The position numbers and the translations under genes were made by a program. The notes beneath the pieces were generated by a model that searched no databases, was not told the DNA's origin, and saw only the letters and a program-made list of their open reading frames with translations. A stretch of 64,000 nt of DNA from CBDFHV01 sp965247705 (GTDB taxonomy: Bacteria > Pseudomonadota > Alphaproteobacteria > Rhodospirillales > CAMCUA01): contig CBDFHV010000084.1 of assembly GCA_965247705.1 (NCBI GenBank), forward strand, positions 124,001 to 188,000, read 5' to 3'. Of the stretch, positions 54,087 through 63,362 are shown piece by piece (the first letter of the stretch is position 1; every line of letters begins with the position of its first letter).

Positions 54087-55385
54087 CTACGCGCCGGCGT
54101 GGCGAAGAGACGCCTCGCCGCCGGGGTCGCGCGTCCGATAGTAACCCTCCGCGACCCGGCGACCGGTTTCCCGCAGCAGCCGTTCCTCGGCTTCCTCGCT
54201 CGCTTCCTTCGGTAGCTTCAGGATCGTGTTTTGGCACAAGGTGGGGATGGACTCGGCGTCCTCGCGCACGATCCCCTTGGGGTCGCGCCCGCGCTTCACC
54301 ATGCCAATACCCTGCTTCACCATCTTGCGGAACAGGGTGACTCCGCGGTCGGTCGAAGCGAGGTGCTCCAGGGCATGGATGGCGATCGGCCGCTGGCCGA
54401 CGAACACGTCCAGGTCGCCGGGGAAGCGTTGGCGCTCCTCGTAGGACCGGCCGGGCAGCTCGCCGAAGGCCGTCTTCGCCGCCATCTCCCAGCTCATCGC
54501 CCCGTGGCCGGGTTCCGGCTGGCGGAGGTTGATGTTCATGGTGTGGGTGTCGTCGATGGGAACCGACCAGATGGTGGCGCCGGGCCGGCTGAAGACCTTT
54601 TCCTCCTTCGCGTCCTCCCAGTTCGGCGGCACTTGGATGACGTTGGGCAAGATGAGGTCGTTGATCCGCACCCAGACGTTGGGGCCGACCCGCCGCGTTG
54701 CCGTGTAAATCATGCCGAGGGGCGATTCCTGCCATTCGAAGACGCCGTCCAGTCCGTAGGCCTCGGAAAACTGCACATTGCTGGAGCGGGTGTGAAGGAA
54801 GACGGCGTGGACGGGGTCCATGCCGTTGTCCAAGATCTGCATCCAGTTGCAGGGGATGATGAACTTGGCCGGGAAGTACCCCGGATGGGTGAGCGTGTCG
54901 TAAAGGGGAAACGGTGGCATCTCCGCCGCCGGCCCCATGTAGGCGAAGACCGCGCCGCTGCACTCCTGCACCGGATAGGCGCCGTGAAAAAGCCTGTCCT
55001 TGAGCGTGCTCGAAGGGGGTTCCCCGGGTGTCTCCAGGATCCGGCCGTCAACGTCATAGTGCCATCCGTGATAGCAGCATCGGATGCCGCGCTCCGTGAT
55101 CTGACCGTATTCCAACGAGACACCGCGATGACTGCAGTGAAGCTGCAGGAGACCGGCGCGCCCGCCACGATCCCGAAACAGCACAAGGTCCTCGCCCATG
55201 ATGCGGATGCGTACCGGCAGGTCCTTCAGTTCGTGGCCGAACCCGACCGGCTGCCAGAAGCGTCTCAGGTATTCGCCGCAGGGCGTCCCCGGACCCACGT
55301 GGGTCATTTCCCGGGTCTCGTGGGGAACGTCACGCTGATGGTAGGCGCCGTAGGTGGACGTCAGAAATGGCCTCGCTGCGCTCAT
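54087..55385 (-). CDS. Rieske non-heme iron oxygenase, large subunit, module E
   Basis: The protein has 432 residues. The Rieske cluster ligands are in CSHRG and CCYHGWHY about 18 residues apart (C-x-H and C-x-x-H). The catalytic iron motif is NGMDPVHAVFLH (D-x-x-H-x4-H). The domain pattern resembles phthalate 4,5-dioxygenase-type single-component oxygenases with a long C-terminal domain. GGGGGAGGA precedes ATG 55385. No reductase or ferredoxin gene is in the window, so electron transfer proteins must be encoded elsewhere. It hydroxylates or demethylates an unknown imported substrate. Confidence 0.9.
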   Translation of the reverse strand: MSAARPFLTSTYGAYHQRDVPHETREMTHVGPGTPCGEYLRRFWQPVGFGHELKDLPVRIRIMGEDLVLFRDRGGRAGLLQLHCSHRGVSLEYGQITERGIRCCYHGWHYDVDGRILETPGEPPSSTLKDRLFHGAYPVQECSGAVFAYMGPAAEMPPFPLYDTLTHPGYFPAKFIIPCNWMQILDNGMDPVHAVFLHTRSSNVQFSEAYGLDGVFEWQESPLGMIYTATRRVGPNVWVRINDLILPNVIQVPPNWEDAKEEKVFSRPGATIWSVPIDDTHTMNINLRQPEPGHGAMSWEMAAKTAFGELPGRSYEERQRFPGDLDVFVGQRPIAIHALEHLASTDRGVTLFRKMVKQGIGMVKRGRDPKGIVREDAESIPTLCQNTILKLPKEASEEAEERLLRETGRRVAEGYYRTRDPGGEASLRHAGA

Positions 55386-55497
55386 GTCCTCCCCCGCACC
55401 GGAAACTCGTGACGTTGTCTCGGCAGCCGGACCCGTGCTGCCCAACACTCAGAATACCGCCCCTAAGAAACGCCGCTTGCGTGGCTTGATCGGTGGG

Positions 55498-55526
55498 ATA
55501 ATGGGCATGAATGCAAGCCCTGGCAA
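55498..55526 (-). promoter_or_regulatory. Candidate sigma-70 promoter before the Rieske gene
   Basis: On the minus strand TTGCCA (55526-55521) and CATTAT (55503-55498) are separated by 17 bases, five and four matches to consensus. They lie in the 173-bp gap between MmgE/PrpD and the Rieske gene, the largest gap between genes of module E apart from the potD-potB hairpin region. It could give independent expression of the oxygenase half of the operon. Confidence 0.35.
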
Positions 55527-55558
55527 CAATGGGGCCGCCCATTGGTCCCGACAGGCCA

Positions 55559-57040
55559 CTAGGACGGTGCGAGGAGGGCGGTGACGGTGCGGACGTCGGC
55601 GGCGTGCTCGATGTTGCGCAGGCTTTCGAGGGCCCGGCCGGCGGCGTTTGGGTCAAGCACCGCGGCGGCGCAGCGGGCGAACTTCCGTTCCATATCGTCG
55701 GCGGTAAATCGGGTACGCGGATCCCACGGGTCGCCGGCGCAAATCTCAGTGTAGCCGTTGTAGCGTTGGGCGCCGGTGACGATCTCGACACTGGTCGGCG
55801 CGCGGGCGATGGGTCCGACCGGGTCGTTCCCGAACGCATCGTACCGCACCTCGATCGCGCGGGGTTCCGGCGCCAGCTCGATCCGGCTTGCCAGTCCCAG
55901 GATGCGGGGATCGGCGATGGTCTCGGGTTCCAGCAGTTCGGGGAAGTGGTGGCGCCCGTAGGCGCTGGCGGCGAAGGCGTAGGGCGCGCTGTGGGTCGCG
56001 TCCAGCGCGTCCCGCGGCTTGGTAGTCCGGAACACGGGGCTCTCTGCCGCCCGTCCCATCAGGTTCACGACGATGCGCTCGATCCCATCGGGCTCGATGC
56101 GGTGCTCCTCGACCAGTGCGGCGATGAGGTCCATGCCGTGATGGAGGAAGCGGCAGCAGGGATAGGGTTTGAACGAGGTATCCCGAATCCACCACCGTTG
56201 TCCCAGTTCCGCCACCAGGGTCTCCCCGGCCCAGCGCGGCGAGCCGAGCATGCGCCACAGCCCGTAGGGTCCCTCGAGGACGCGGGGATCGCCGGTGAAC
56301 CCCCGTGCCGCCAGCAGGCTGGCGGTGAGACCCGCCTGGGCGATCCAGCCCGCGCAGCCGTACTTGGTCATGGGAACCGGCGTTGACGCCGTCAGCTTGA
56401 TGGCGTTGCCGACGGGCGTGTTGTAACCGGCGATGCCCAAGGCCCACGCCATGCGTTCGGCGTCAAGACCGAGCAAGGCGCCTGTGCTCGCCGCCGCGCC
56501 CAAAGCGTTGGCGCTGAATCCGTACACCGCCAGGTGCCCCGCCGACAGCTCCGGCGGGGCGCCGTCCAGCACCACCGAGCCGGCGAGCGCGGCCGTCACA
56601 CCGGCCGCCACCTCGTAGCCGATGGCCAGCGCCCGCAACAGGTCTTGCCCGGAAGCGCCGACGCGTTCGGCGACGGCAATCGCCGGGGGGAAGACGAAGG
56701 GGACGACGTGCCCCCAGTTGAGGAGCACCTCGTCGAAGTCCACCGCATTCATAAGCTCGGCGTTGGCGAAGGTCGCGGGAGCGCAGCCGAGGCGGGCGTC
56801 GGAGCCAATGATGCGCGCCTCGGGCGGACCGCCCTGATCGCGTGCGAACGCGACGGCGATGGTACCGAGATCGATGGCATAGCCGGCGAGCAGGCAGGCG
56901 ATGGAATCGATCAGCACGTCCTTCGTTCGCGCCACCACCTCGGGCGGGATCGAGGCCAGGGTTGTCTCCGCGGCAAAGGCGGCCAGGGCGGCGGTCGATC
57001 CCGCCGGTCCACCGTCCGGTAGGGGGTCGTCGCCCGTCAT
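55559..57040 (-). CDS. MmgE/PrpD family protein, module E
   Basis: The protein has 493 residues. TKDVLIDSIACLLAGYA, NAELMNAVDFDEVLLNWGHV, TPVPMTKYGCAGW and the conserved KPYPCCRFLHHGMD identify the family. The ATG at 57040 overlaps the permease stop in ATGA, so it is co-translated with the importer. It is a distant paralogue of the module D protein; the HSMDFDDIHRD cluster is replaced by NAVDFDEVLLN, so substrates may differ. A dehydratase or isomerase role on the imported compound is inferred. Confidence 0.87.
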   Translation of the reverse strand: MTGDDPLPDGGPAGSTAALAAFAAETTLASIPPEVVARTKDVLIDSIACLLAGYAIDLGTIAVAFARDQGGPPEARIIGSDARLGCAPATFANAELMNAVDFDEVLLNWGHVVPFVFPPAIAVAERVGASGQDLLRALAIGYEVAAGVTAALAGSVVLDGAPPELSAGHLAVYGFSANALGAAASTGALLGLDAERMAWALGIAGYNTPVGNAIKLTASTPVPMTKYGCAGWIAQAGLTASLLAARGFTGDPRVLEGPYGLWRMLGSPRWAGETLVAELGQRWWIRDTSFKPYPCCRFLHHGMDLIAALVEEHRIEPDGIERIVVNLMGRAAESPVFRTTKPRDALDATHSAPYAFAASAYGRHHFPELLEPETIADPRILGLASRIELAPEPRAIEVRYDAFGNDPVGPIARAPTSVEIVTGAQRYNGYTEICAGDPWDPRTRFTADDMERKFARCAAAVLDPNAAGRALESLRNIEHAADVRTVTALLAPS

Positions 57041-57858
57041 GATCGGCGGCGCAGCAACAGGCCGAGCGCGACGACGACCACCGCGAAAGTAATCAACAGC
57101 GAGGCCACGGCGGCGATGATCGGATCGTACTCCAGGCGCACACTGTCCCACATCCGCCGCGGCAGGGTTACGGCGGACGTGCCGCTGATGAAGATGGTGA
57201 TGATCACCTCGTCGAAGGAGGTGATGAAAGCCACCACCGCGCCGGCGGCGATCCCATGGGACAGCAGCGGCAGCGTCACGAACCAGAAGGTCTTCAGACG
57301 CGAAGCGCCGAGGCTCAGCGCCGCCAGCTCCAGGGACCGGTCGAACCCCCGCACCACGGCGCTGATGACGATGACCTGGCGCGGCAGGGCAAGGACCGTG
57401 TGGGCAAGAACGAGGCCGATTGGCGTGCCCACCAGCTTCAGCGGGGAAAGGGAGAAATAGACAGCGATCCCCGAGATAATCACCGGCACGACCAGCGGCA
57501 GTACGATGATCACGTGCAGCAGGCGTTTCTCCCAGAACCTCCCCCGCACCAGTCCGATCGCCGCCGGGGTGGCGATGAGGGTCGACAGCAAGGCGACGCT
57601 GGCCGCGACCTGGAAGCTCAACAGCGTCGGGCCGGTCCAATCGCGCCGGCCGAAGTATTCGGCGTACCAGCGCCCGGAAAACCCCTGGGGGGGGAAGATC
57701 AGGAACGACGTCGAGGTGAAGGACATGGGGATGATGACGAACGTGGGCAGGATCAGAAGGATCAGAACCAGGATCGCCGTTCCCCAGTAGACCGCCGCCC
57801 CCGAGCGGATCAGAACGTGCTCGGTCAGGGTCAACTTCTGCGCGCCCGCCTCGGCCAT
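57037..57858 (-). CDS. ABC importer permease, PotC type, module E
   Basis: The protein has 273 residues with about six membrane segments. The EAA loop is ELAALSLGASRLKTFWFVTLP. SFDEVIITIFISG is typical of PotC. ATG 57858 shares bases with the PotB-type stop (TGATG). It forms the inner-membrane pore with PotB for the Tat-exported receptor encoded upstream. Longer open frame upstream overlaps PotB and is rejected. Confidence 0.9.
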   Translation of the reverse strand: MAEAGAQKLTLTEHVLIRSGAAVYWGTAILVLILLILPTFVIIPMSFTSTSFLIFPPQGFSGRWYAEYFGRRDWTGPTLLSFQVAASVALLSTLIATPAAIGLVRGRFWEKRLLHVIIVLPLVVPVIISGIAVYFSLSPLKLVGTPIGLVLAHTVLALPRQVIVISAVVRGFDRSLELAALSLGASRLKTFWFVTLPLLSHGIAAGAVVAFITSFDEVIITIFISGTSAVTLPRRMWDSVRLEYDPIIAAVASLLITFAVVVVALGLLLRRRS

Positions 57859-58724
57859 CACAGGCCACCCCACATCCTGTCGAGGCCCCAAAAGCGCTCG
57901 TAGACCCAGAACATGGCCACCACGACCAGCAGCAGAATGCCCGCCAGGGCGGCGGCGAAGCCCCAGTCGACAAGGCTGTTCACCTGGGTCTCGATCAGCA
58001 TGGATATCCACACATCCTTCGGCCCGCCCAGAAGCGCCGGGGTGACGAAGAATCCGCACGACATGACGAACACGAGAAGACAGCCCGAACCGACCCCCGG
58101 ATAGGTGAGCGGCACGAACACCTCGAGGAATGCGCGCGCCGGCCTGGCGCCCAGGGTCCGTGCCGCCAGCACCAGTTGGCGGTCGATGTTCTTCATCACG
58201 CCGTACAGGGTCAGAACCATGAATGGCAGCAGCACCTGAGACAGCCCGATGAGCACTGCGAGGCTGTTGTGCAGCAGGTCGAGGGGCTCGCTGATGATGC
58301 CGAGCCATTGCAGCGCGACATTGACCACCCCCTGTCGGCCCAAGATCACGATCCAGGCATAGGTCCGCACCAACAAGCTGGTCACCAGGGGGATGGCCAC
58401 CACCAGCATCAGCAGGGTCGCGGTGCGCGTTCCAACGGAGGTCAGCAGATAGGCGACCGGATAGGCGAGCACCAGACAGACAAGCGTGACCAGCGCGCTC
58501 CACTCGATGGTAATCCACAGCACTTGCAGGTACACGGAGTCGGAGAAAAAGCGCGCGTAGTAGGCCAGCGTGAAGCCCGACTCATTGTGAAATCCCTGCG
58601 CCAGCAACCGCAGGACCGGGTACACGAGCACGATAACGACGAACGCCAGGCACGGCGCTATCAGCAAACGGTGAGCGCGCCTGCCGCGCGCCGCGAATGC
58701 CGTTGAACTCAGACTGTCGGACAC
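57858..58724 (-). CDS. ABC importer permease, PotB type, module E
   Basis: The protein has 288 residues with six predicted membrane segments. AARTLGARPARAFLEVFVPLTYPG is the EAA loop and MSCGFFVTPALLGGPKDVW is characteristic of PotB. GTG 58724 is the probable start, with a weak ribosome-binding site, and lies about 30 bases after a very stable hairpin. It pairs with the PotC-type permease. The gap to the upstream receptor gene is 210 bases of hairpin-forming sequence. Confidence 0.88.
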   Translation of the reverse strand: MSDSLSSTAFAARGRRAHRLLIAPCLAFVVIVLVYPVLRLLAQGFHNESGFTLAYYARFFSDSVYLQVLWITIEWSALVTLVCLVLAYPVAYLLTSVGTRTATLLMLVVAIPLVTSLLVRTYAWIVILGRQGVVNVALQWLGIISEPLDLLHNSLAVLIGLSQVLLPFMVLTLYGVMKNIDRQLVLAARTLGARPARAFLEVFVPLTYPGVGSGCLLVFVMSCGFFVTPALLGGPKDVWISMLIETQVNSLVDWGFAAALAGILLLVVVAMFWVYERFWGLDRMWGGL

Positions 58725-58757
58725 GATTCGAAATCCGAGCGGACCCAATGATCCCCG

Positions 58758-58824
58758 TGGTGGCACCGCCTCAGGCGGTGCCACCAACGCGCCAACGCCC
58801 CGGCGCAAAGCACCGAGGCGTTGG
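58758..58824 (-). promoter_or_regulatory. Strong hairpins between potD-type and potB-type genes
   Basis: A perfect 13-bp stem (58758-58770 with 58774-58786, loop TCA) built on GGTGGCACCGCC lies next to a second stem pairing CCAACGCC (58792-58799) with GGCGTTGG (58817-58824). A third weaker structure (TCTTGAG / CTCAAGA) follows toward the receptor gene. No T-tract adjoins, so mRNA stabilisation or partial termination is more likely than full termination. Confidence 0.7.
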
Positions 58825-58934
58825 TGCGCGCCGTCGTCACTGTGTCTTGAGCCGAATCCGCGGATTTACTCAAGACGTGCCGCGGATTCCGCAGTTTCGC
58901 CCAGTGGCCGCAACAGCCCGGAGCGTCCTGGAGC

Positions 58935-60029
58935 TCACTCCAGGATCCACTTGCTCCAGCGCGTGGCCACGTCCCCACCGTTGTCGGCCCACCACTGGTC
59001 GCTGACCCAGAAACCCCGCTTCTCGTTCTCGGGGCCACTGGGCATTTCACGCGCCCGCTCGACCGAAAGATGTTTGAAGGCGAGTCGATTGGTCGGACCA
59101 TAGGCGATCAGCTCGGCGAGACGGGCCTGGCGTTCGGGAATCGACAAGGAGGCGACCAGCCGCATTGCGTTTTCCTTATGCTTCGTGCCTTTCGGTATCG
59201 ACCAATTGTTCGTCCGGTTCGCAGCCTCGTTGAGCTCGATGTCGATGGGCTGACCCTGAAGCTTCAACGTATCGACACGCCCGTTGAACGCGGTCGCCAG
59301 CACCACCTCGTTGGTGACCAGCAACTGCGGAGAAAGTCCGCTGTCCGTCCACCACTTGATGACGTGATCTTTCATCTTGGACAGGCTCTTCCAAGCACGG
59401 TCCTGATCGATCGGATAGAGCTTGTCCTTGGGCACGCCGTCGGCAAGCAGGGCGAACTCCAGGTTGGGGCGAATCCCCCGCTCGCCGCCGGCCATGGTGC
59501 GGCGGCCCGGAAACTTCTTGACGTCCCAGAACTCGGCCCAGTCCTTCGGGTGGGATCCGCCCGGAAATGCATCGGTGCGGAAGGCCATGCACTCGGAAGC
59601 TGAATAATTGCTAACGCCGTACTTCTTCCGTGCGCCGTCGATCATATTGGCCAAGTTCGCCTTATCGAACATGTCGTAGTCCATCTCTTCGAAGTAGCCC
59701 AGCTTGCCAAGAGTGATCAGGACAAAGCCTTGGGTGTCGAAAACGTCGATGGTGACATTTTTCGCATCGACCATGGTCTTGATCTTGGAAAGCGTCGGTA
59801 GCGTGGCCTCCAGAACCTTGATCCCCGTGTCCTTCTCGAACGGCTTCAAGAAGGCTTCGCGAAGGTGGTCCTGAAAAGATCCGCCCCAGCCGCAAAACGT
59901 CACGACATTTTCCTGGGCACGGGCCCGCACCGACAAATAGGGGCTCGCCACCGCGACAGTTGCGCCGGCGCCAACCTTCTTGAGAAACGAACGGCGGGAA
60001 CTGCTTTTGCCGCGTTGTTGCTTTGTCAT
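58935..60029 (-). CDS. ABC importer solute-binding protein, PotD type, Tat-exported, module E
   Basis: The protein has 364 residues. A textbook twin-arginine signal (SSRRSFLKK followed by an Ala/Val stretch to SVRARAQ) sends it to the periplasm in folded form. VVTFCGWGGSFQDHLREAF, FEKDTGIKVLE and TMVDAKNVTIDVFDTQGF match extracellular solute-binding family 1 of the spermidine/putrescine type. GGGAGGAAA precedes ATG 60029. The downstream oxygenases suggest that the ligand is a catabolic substrate rather than a polyamine. Confidence 0.9.
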   Translation of the reverse strand: MTKQQRGKSSSRRSFLKKVGAGATVAVASPYLSVRARAQENVVTFCGWGGSFQDHLREAFLKPFEKDTGIKVLEATLPTLSKIKTMVDAKNVTIDVFDTQGFVLITLGKLGYFEEMDYDMFDKANLANMIDGARKKYGVSNYSASECMAFRTDAFPGGSHPKDWAEFWDVKKFPGRRTMAGGERGIRPNLEFALLADGVPKDKLYPIDQDRAWKSLSKMKDHVIKWWTDSGLSPQLLVTNEVVLATAFNGRVDTLKLQGQPIDIELNEAANRTNNWSIPKGTKHKENAMRLVASLSIPERQARLAELIAYGPTNRLAFKHLSVERAREMPSGPENEKRGFWVSDQWWADNGGDVATRWSKWILE

Positions 60030-60241
60030 CCGAATTTCCTCCCATTATTTTGCGGTCGAGCACCGCATTGAAGCGCCTCGCAGGCGGACACCTCGTGGCG
60101 TGGACGGCGCGCCATCTCCGGCGGCGATCCCGAACACCAATCCAAGCTATCACGCTAAGCGATGTTTCCCGGCCCATCAACTGGATATCGGGGCGATGCG
60201 CGGTGGGACGCTACCCCTGGCGACCCTCGGAGCCGCCCAAG

Positions 60242-62167
60242 TCATGGAATGTCCGACCTTCCGTCGATGACGGCGCTGGGGACCGGTATGCGTTGCAAGC
60301 GCAGATGCCAAATCGCGGCGAACACCGCCAGCAGCGCGAAGCCGATCACGTCGGTCAGCCAGCCGGCGTAGATCATCACGAAGGCGGCCGCCAGCGCTAT
60401 CAAGCGCTCGACCGCCGTCAAGGGCATGACCAGCCAGCCGATGGAGGCAACGGAAAGCGCCAGAATGCCGACCACCGCCGTGGCGAAGGTCCAGGCCACC
60501 TCGACGGGGTCGCCGAAGCCGAGCAGGGCGGGACCATAGACGAACATGTAGGGAATGATGAAAACGGAAATCCCAAGCTTGAAGGCGCTGATGCTGGTCT
60601 TCCAGGGGTCGGAATCGGCGATCGCCGCGGCCGCGTAGGACGCCACCGCGACCGGCGGCGTGATCGACGACTTGGCGGCGCAATAGATGATGAACATGTG
60701 GGCGGCGACCAGCGGGACGCCGATCTTGGCGAGTCCCGGCGCCAGCAGGGTCGCCAGGATGATGTAGGCGGCCGAGGTCGGCATGCCCATGCCGAGGATG
60801 ACCGCGACGATCATGGTCAGCACCAGGGCCACGATAGTGATGCCGTGGGATGCCTGGAGGACGATGTTGCTGACCTTCAGTCCCAATCCGGTCATGGTGA
60901 TGACGCCGGCCAGGATGCCGCCGATGGCGCAAGCGACACTGACCGGGGCGATCACCCGCGGCGCTTCCAACAAGGCCTTCGTAAACACCTTTCTGGCGTT
61001 GCGCCGGTTCTCGGGGTCGAGAACGACCACCAGGATCGCCAAGGAGATGACCGACCACAGGCCCGCCGCGGTCGGTGTGTAGCCTTCAAAAAGCAGGTAG
61101 ATCATCACCACCATGGGGAGCACCAGGTATCCCCGTTTGAGGATCAGGCGCGTGATCGCGGGCATCTCGTCGTCCACGTCGATCCCAAGACCCAGGCGCC
61201 GCGCCTCGAGATCCACCATGGCAAAGACGGCGACGAAGTAGAGGATTGCCGGCATCAGCGCGAACCCGATGACGTCGGCGTAAGAGACGCCGACGAACTC
61301 GATCATCAGGAACGCCGCCGCCCCCATGATCGGCGGGGTCAATTGCCCGCCGGAGGAGGCGACCGCCTCGACGCCGGCGGCGAAGGTGGCCGGATAGCCG
61401 CTGCGCTTCATGGCCGGAATGGTGAAGGCGCCGGTCGTCACCACGTTGGCGGGGGAACTGCCGGACAGCATGCCCATGAAGGCGCTGGCGACGACGGCGG
61501 TTTTGGCCGGTCCGCCGACGGTCCGCCCGGTCAGCGCGCGGGCCATGTCGGTGAAAAAAGTTCCCGCCCCGGACGACAGCAGCAACGTGCCCAAGAGCAC
61601 GAACAGGAAGATAAAGTTGGCCGTCACCGCGATCGGGATGTTCCAGATGCCATCCGTGGTGAGGTAGGCCAGCTCGATGACTTCGCCGAGGGCATACCCT
61701 CGATGCCAGAAAGGTTCCGGAAAGACATTTCCGAACAAAGCGTAGAAGAGGAACACCACCGTCAGAATCACCAAAGCCCATCCAACGGTCCGCCGGGCCG
61801 CTTCCAGGAGGACGATGACCAAGACGACGCCCATCGCGGTCTGCATGGTCGTCAAGTCGGTGGCGTAGGTAAGCCGATTGGAGATCTCGACGGCGTTGAA
61901 GACCAGATAGGCGGACGGCGCCACCGTCATGGCGATCAGGCAGCCGTCGGCGGCCATCCCCAGCCTGCCTCGGGATCCGTCGAAACGGGTCAGTGAAAGG
62001 CCGAACAGGACGATCAGCGCGCCGGCGAGATGGGTGGGGTAGTGGATCTCGGCCATGGGGGTGCCCACGTAGGCCACCACCAGGTGATACCCGGACATGG
62101 CCAACGCGACCGCCGCGAAGGCTCGTCGAAGGGCCCTATTGAGACGGCCGTCGGGCGAGGTCCCCAT
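60242..62167 (-). CDS. TAXI-TRAP fused permease (4TM/12TM)
   Basis: The protein has 641 residues, almost entirely hydrophobic, consistent with a fused DctQ-DctM permease. SGAGTFFTDMARALTG, GGQLTPPIMGAAAFLMIEF and LGMGMPTSAAYIILATLLAPGL are hallmarks of TRAP 4TM/12TM fusions. It couples cation flow to uptake with the TAXI receptor, whose gene ends 61 bases upstream on the same strand. The next leftward gene is the PotD-type receptor, 212 bases on, probably with its own promoter. Confidence 0.92.
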   Translation of the reverse strand: MGTSPDGRLNRALRRAFAAVALAMSGYHLVVAYVGTPMAEIHYPTHLAGALIVLFGLSLTRFDGSRGRLGMAADGCLIAMTVAPSAYLVFNAVEISNRLTYATDLTTMQTAMGVVLVIVLLEAARRTVGWALVILTVVFLFYALFGNVFPEPFWHRGYALGEVIELAYLTTDGIWNIPIAVTANFIFLFVLLGTLLLSSGAGTFFTDMARALTGRTVGGPAKTAVVASAFMGMLSGSSPANVVTTGAFTIPAMKRSGYPATFAAGVEAVASSGGQLTPPIMGAAAFLMIEFVGVSYADVIGFALMPAILYFVAVFAMVDLEARRLGLGIDVDDEMPAITRLILKRGYLVLPMVVMIYLLFEGYTPTAAGLWSVISLAILVVVLDPENRRNARKVFTKALLEAPRVIAPVSVACAIGGILAGVITMTGLGLKVSNIVLQASHGITIVALVLTMIVAVILGMGMPTSAAYIILATLLAPGLAKIGVPLVAAHMFIIYCAAKSSITPPVAVASYAAAAIADSDPWKTSISAFKLGISVFIIPYMFVYGPALLGFGDPVEVAWTFATAVVGILALSVASIGWLVMPLTAVERLIALAAAFVMIYAGWLTDVIGFALLAVFAAIWHLRLQRIPVPSAVIDGRSDIP

Positions 62168-62228
62168 GCCGGACTATGGGATACGGCGGCGGAGCGTCAC
62201 CTCGGTGCCGCCCCGCCTCGCGGATCGC

Positions 62229-63197
62229 CTACTTCAGCGCGCCGATTTCCTTGTAGTACCGCGCCGCGCCGGGATGCAATTCGACACCGACAACAGCCGC
62301 CAGCCGTTTCGGGTTCTGAGTCTTGAAGATGGCGTGGATGGCGCGGAAATCGTCGATGTTGTCGACGATCGTCTTCATGATCCAATAGGCGGTGTCGTTG
62401 GGCGTGTCACTGCGGCAGATCAGATTGGCGCTCGAGCCGACGGTCGGTATCTCCTTGTCCTGTCCCTTGTAGGTTCCCGCCGGAATGGCGCTGCGCACGA
62501 AGCCGCTGTTTTTCTTCTGCAGCATCTTGAACTTGTCTTCGCCGATGGTCAGGAAGGTGACCGGAAGGCTCGCCGCCACTTCCGAAACGGCGCCCGAGGG
62601 ATAGCCGCTTGCGGTCTGAAAGCCGATCACCCGGCGGTCCTTGAGGGCCGCCGCGCCATGGCCGAACCCGCCGCGGCCGATGATGTTGAGGTCGGCCTCA
62701 CCGCCCGGCATTCCATGCACTTGGAGAATCATGTCGACCATCTGAACGGCCGTAGCCGCCTTGGGCTGGGAGAAGAACCGCTTGCCCTTGAGTTGGGCGA
62801 CATTGGTGACGCCGCTTTCCTTGGAGACGATGAGGTGAACGGCACTGGTCCACAGGGCGGCGAGGCCGCGAACGCTGTTGATCTTGCGCGGAAACGGCGC
62901 CTGCCCTTGTGCCGCCATGTTCAGCGCCACGGCCTGGGCGAGGCCCACATCCACCTTCTTGTCGTCGAGGGACACGATGTTAGCGTTGCCGCCGCCCAGT
63001 TCGGTGCTGGTCTTGACCCCGTGGTCGCTGAACAGCTTGGCGAGACCGGCACCGGTGACGAAGAACGTGCTGCCGGATGTCCCCGTCTTGATGGCGAGCG
63101 ACGCCGGTTTCATCTGGGCCATCGCCGGCGCGGTCGCCAGGACGGACGCCACCGCCACGGCACCGGCCAGGACTGCGGAGATATATTTAGTGCGCAT
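62229..63197 (-). CDS. TAXI family TRAP solute receptor
   Basis: The protein has 322 residues. A Sec signal ends near APAMAQ. The TAXI pattern begins SLAIKTGTSGSTFFVTGAGLA with KTSTELGGGNANIVSLDDKKVDVGLAQ, where the family binds its ligand. A strong GGGAGGAAA ribosome-binding site precedes ATG 63197. It works with the fused permease. Known ligands include glutamate and other small acids; the ligand here is unknown. Confidence 0.9.
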   Translation of the reverse strand: MRTKYISAVLAGAVAVASVLATAPAMAQMKPASLAIKTGTSGSTFFVTGAGLAKLFSDHGVKTSTELGGGNANIVSLDDKKVDVGLAQAVALNMAAQGQAPFPRKINSVRGLAALWTSAVHLIVSKESGVTNVAQLKGKRFFSQPKAATAVQMVDMILQVHGMPGGEADLNIIGRGGFGHGAAALKDRRVIGFQTASGYPSGAVSEVAASLPVTFLTIGEDKFKMLQKKNSGFVRSAIPAGTYKGQDKEIPTVGSSANLICRSDTPNDTAYWIMKTIVDNIDDFRAIHAIFKTQNPKRLAAVVGVELHPGAARYYKEIGALK

Positions 63198-63362
63198 GTG
63201 TGTTTCCTCCCAATTTCAAGGCTTCACGCGCCGGCCCGCGATTTTTGCCAGGATTTATCTGTCGCGACGCGTCAGGATTTAGCTTTTCCAGCCGACACAT
63301 TAGATCAAGGATGGTGGGTTGGCAAAATTCCAGCGAGTCCCGGTGAAGACGGAGGTCAGGAA

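Noticed and set aside
60023..61996. Long open frame on the plus strand
   Set aside because: It is antisense to the TAXI-TRAP permease and shows only Gly/Asp/His/Arg-rich low-complexity sequence.
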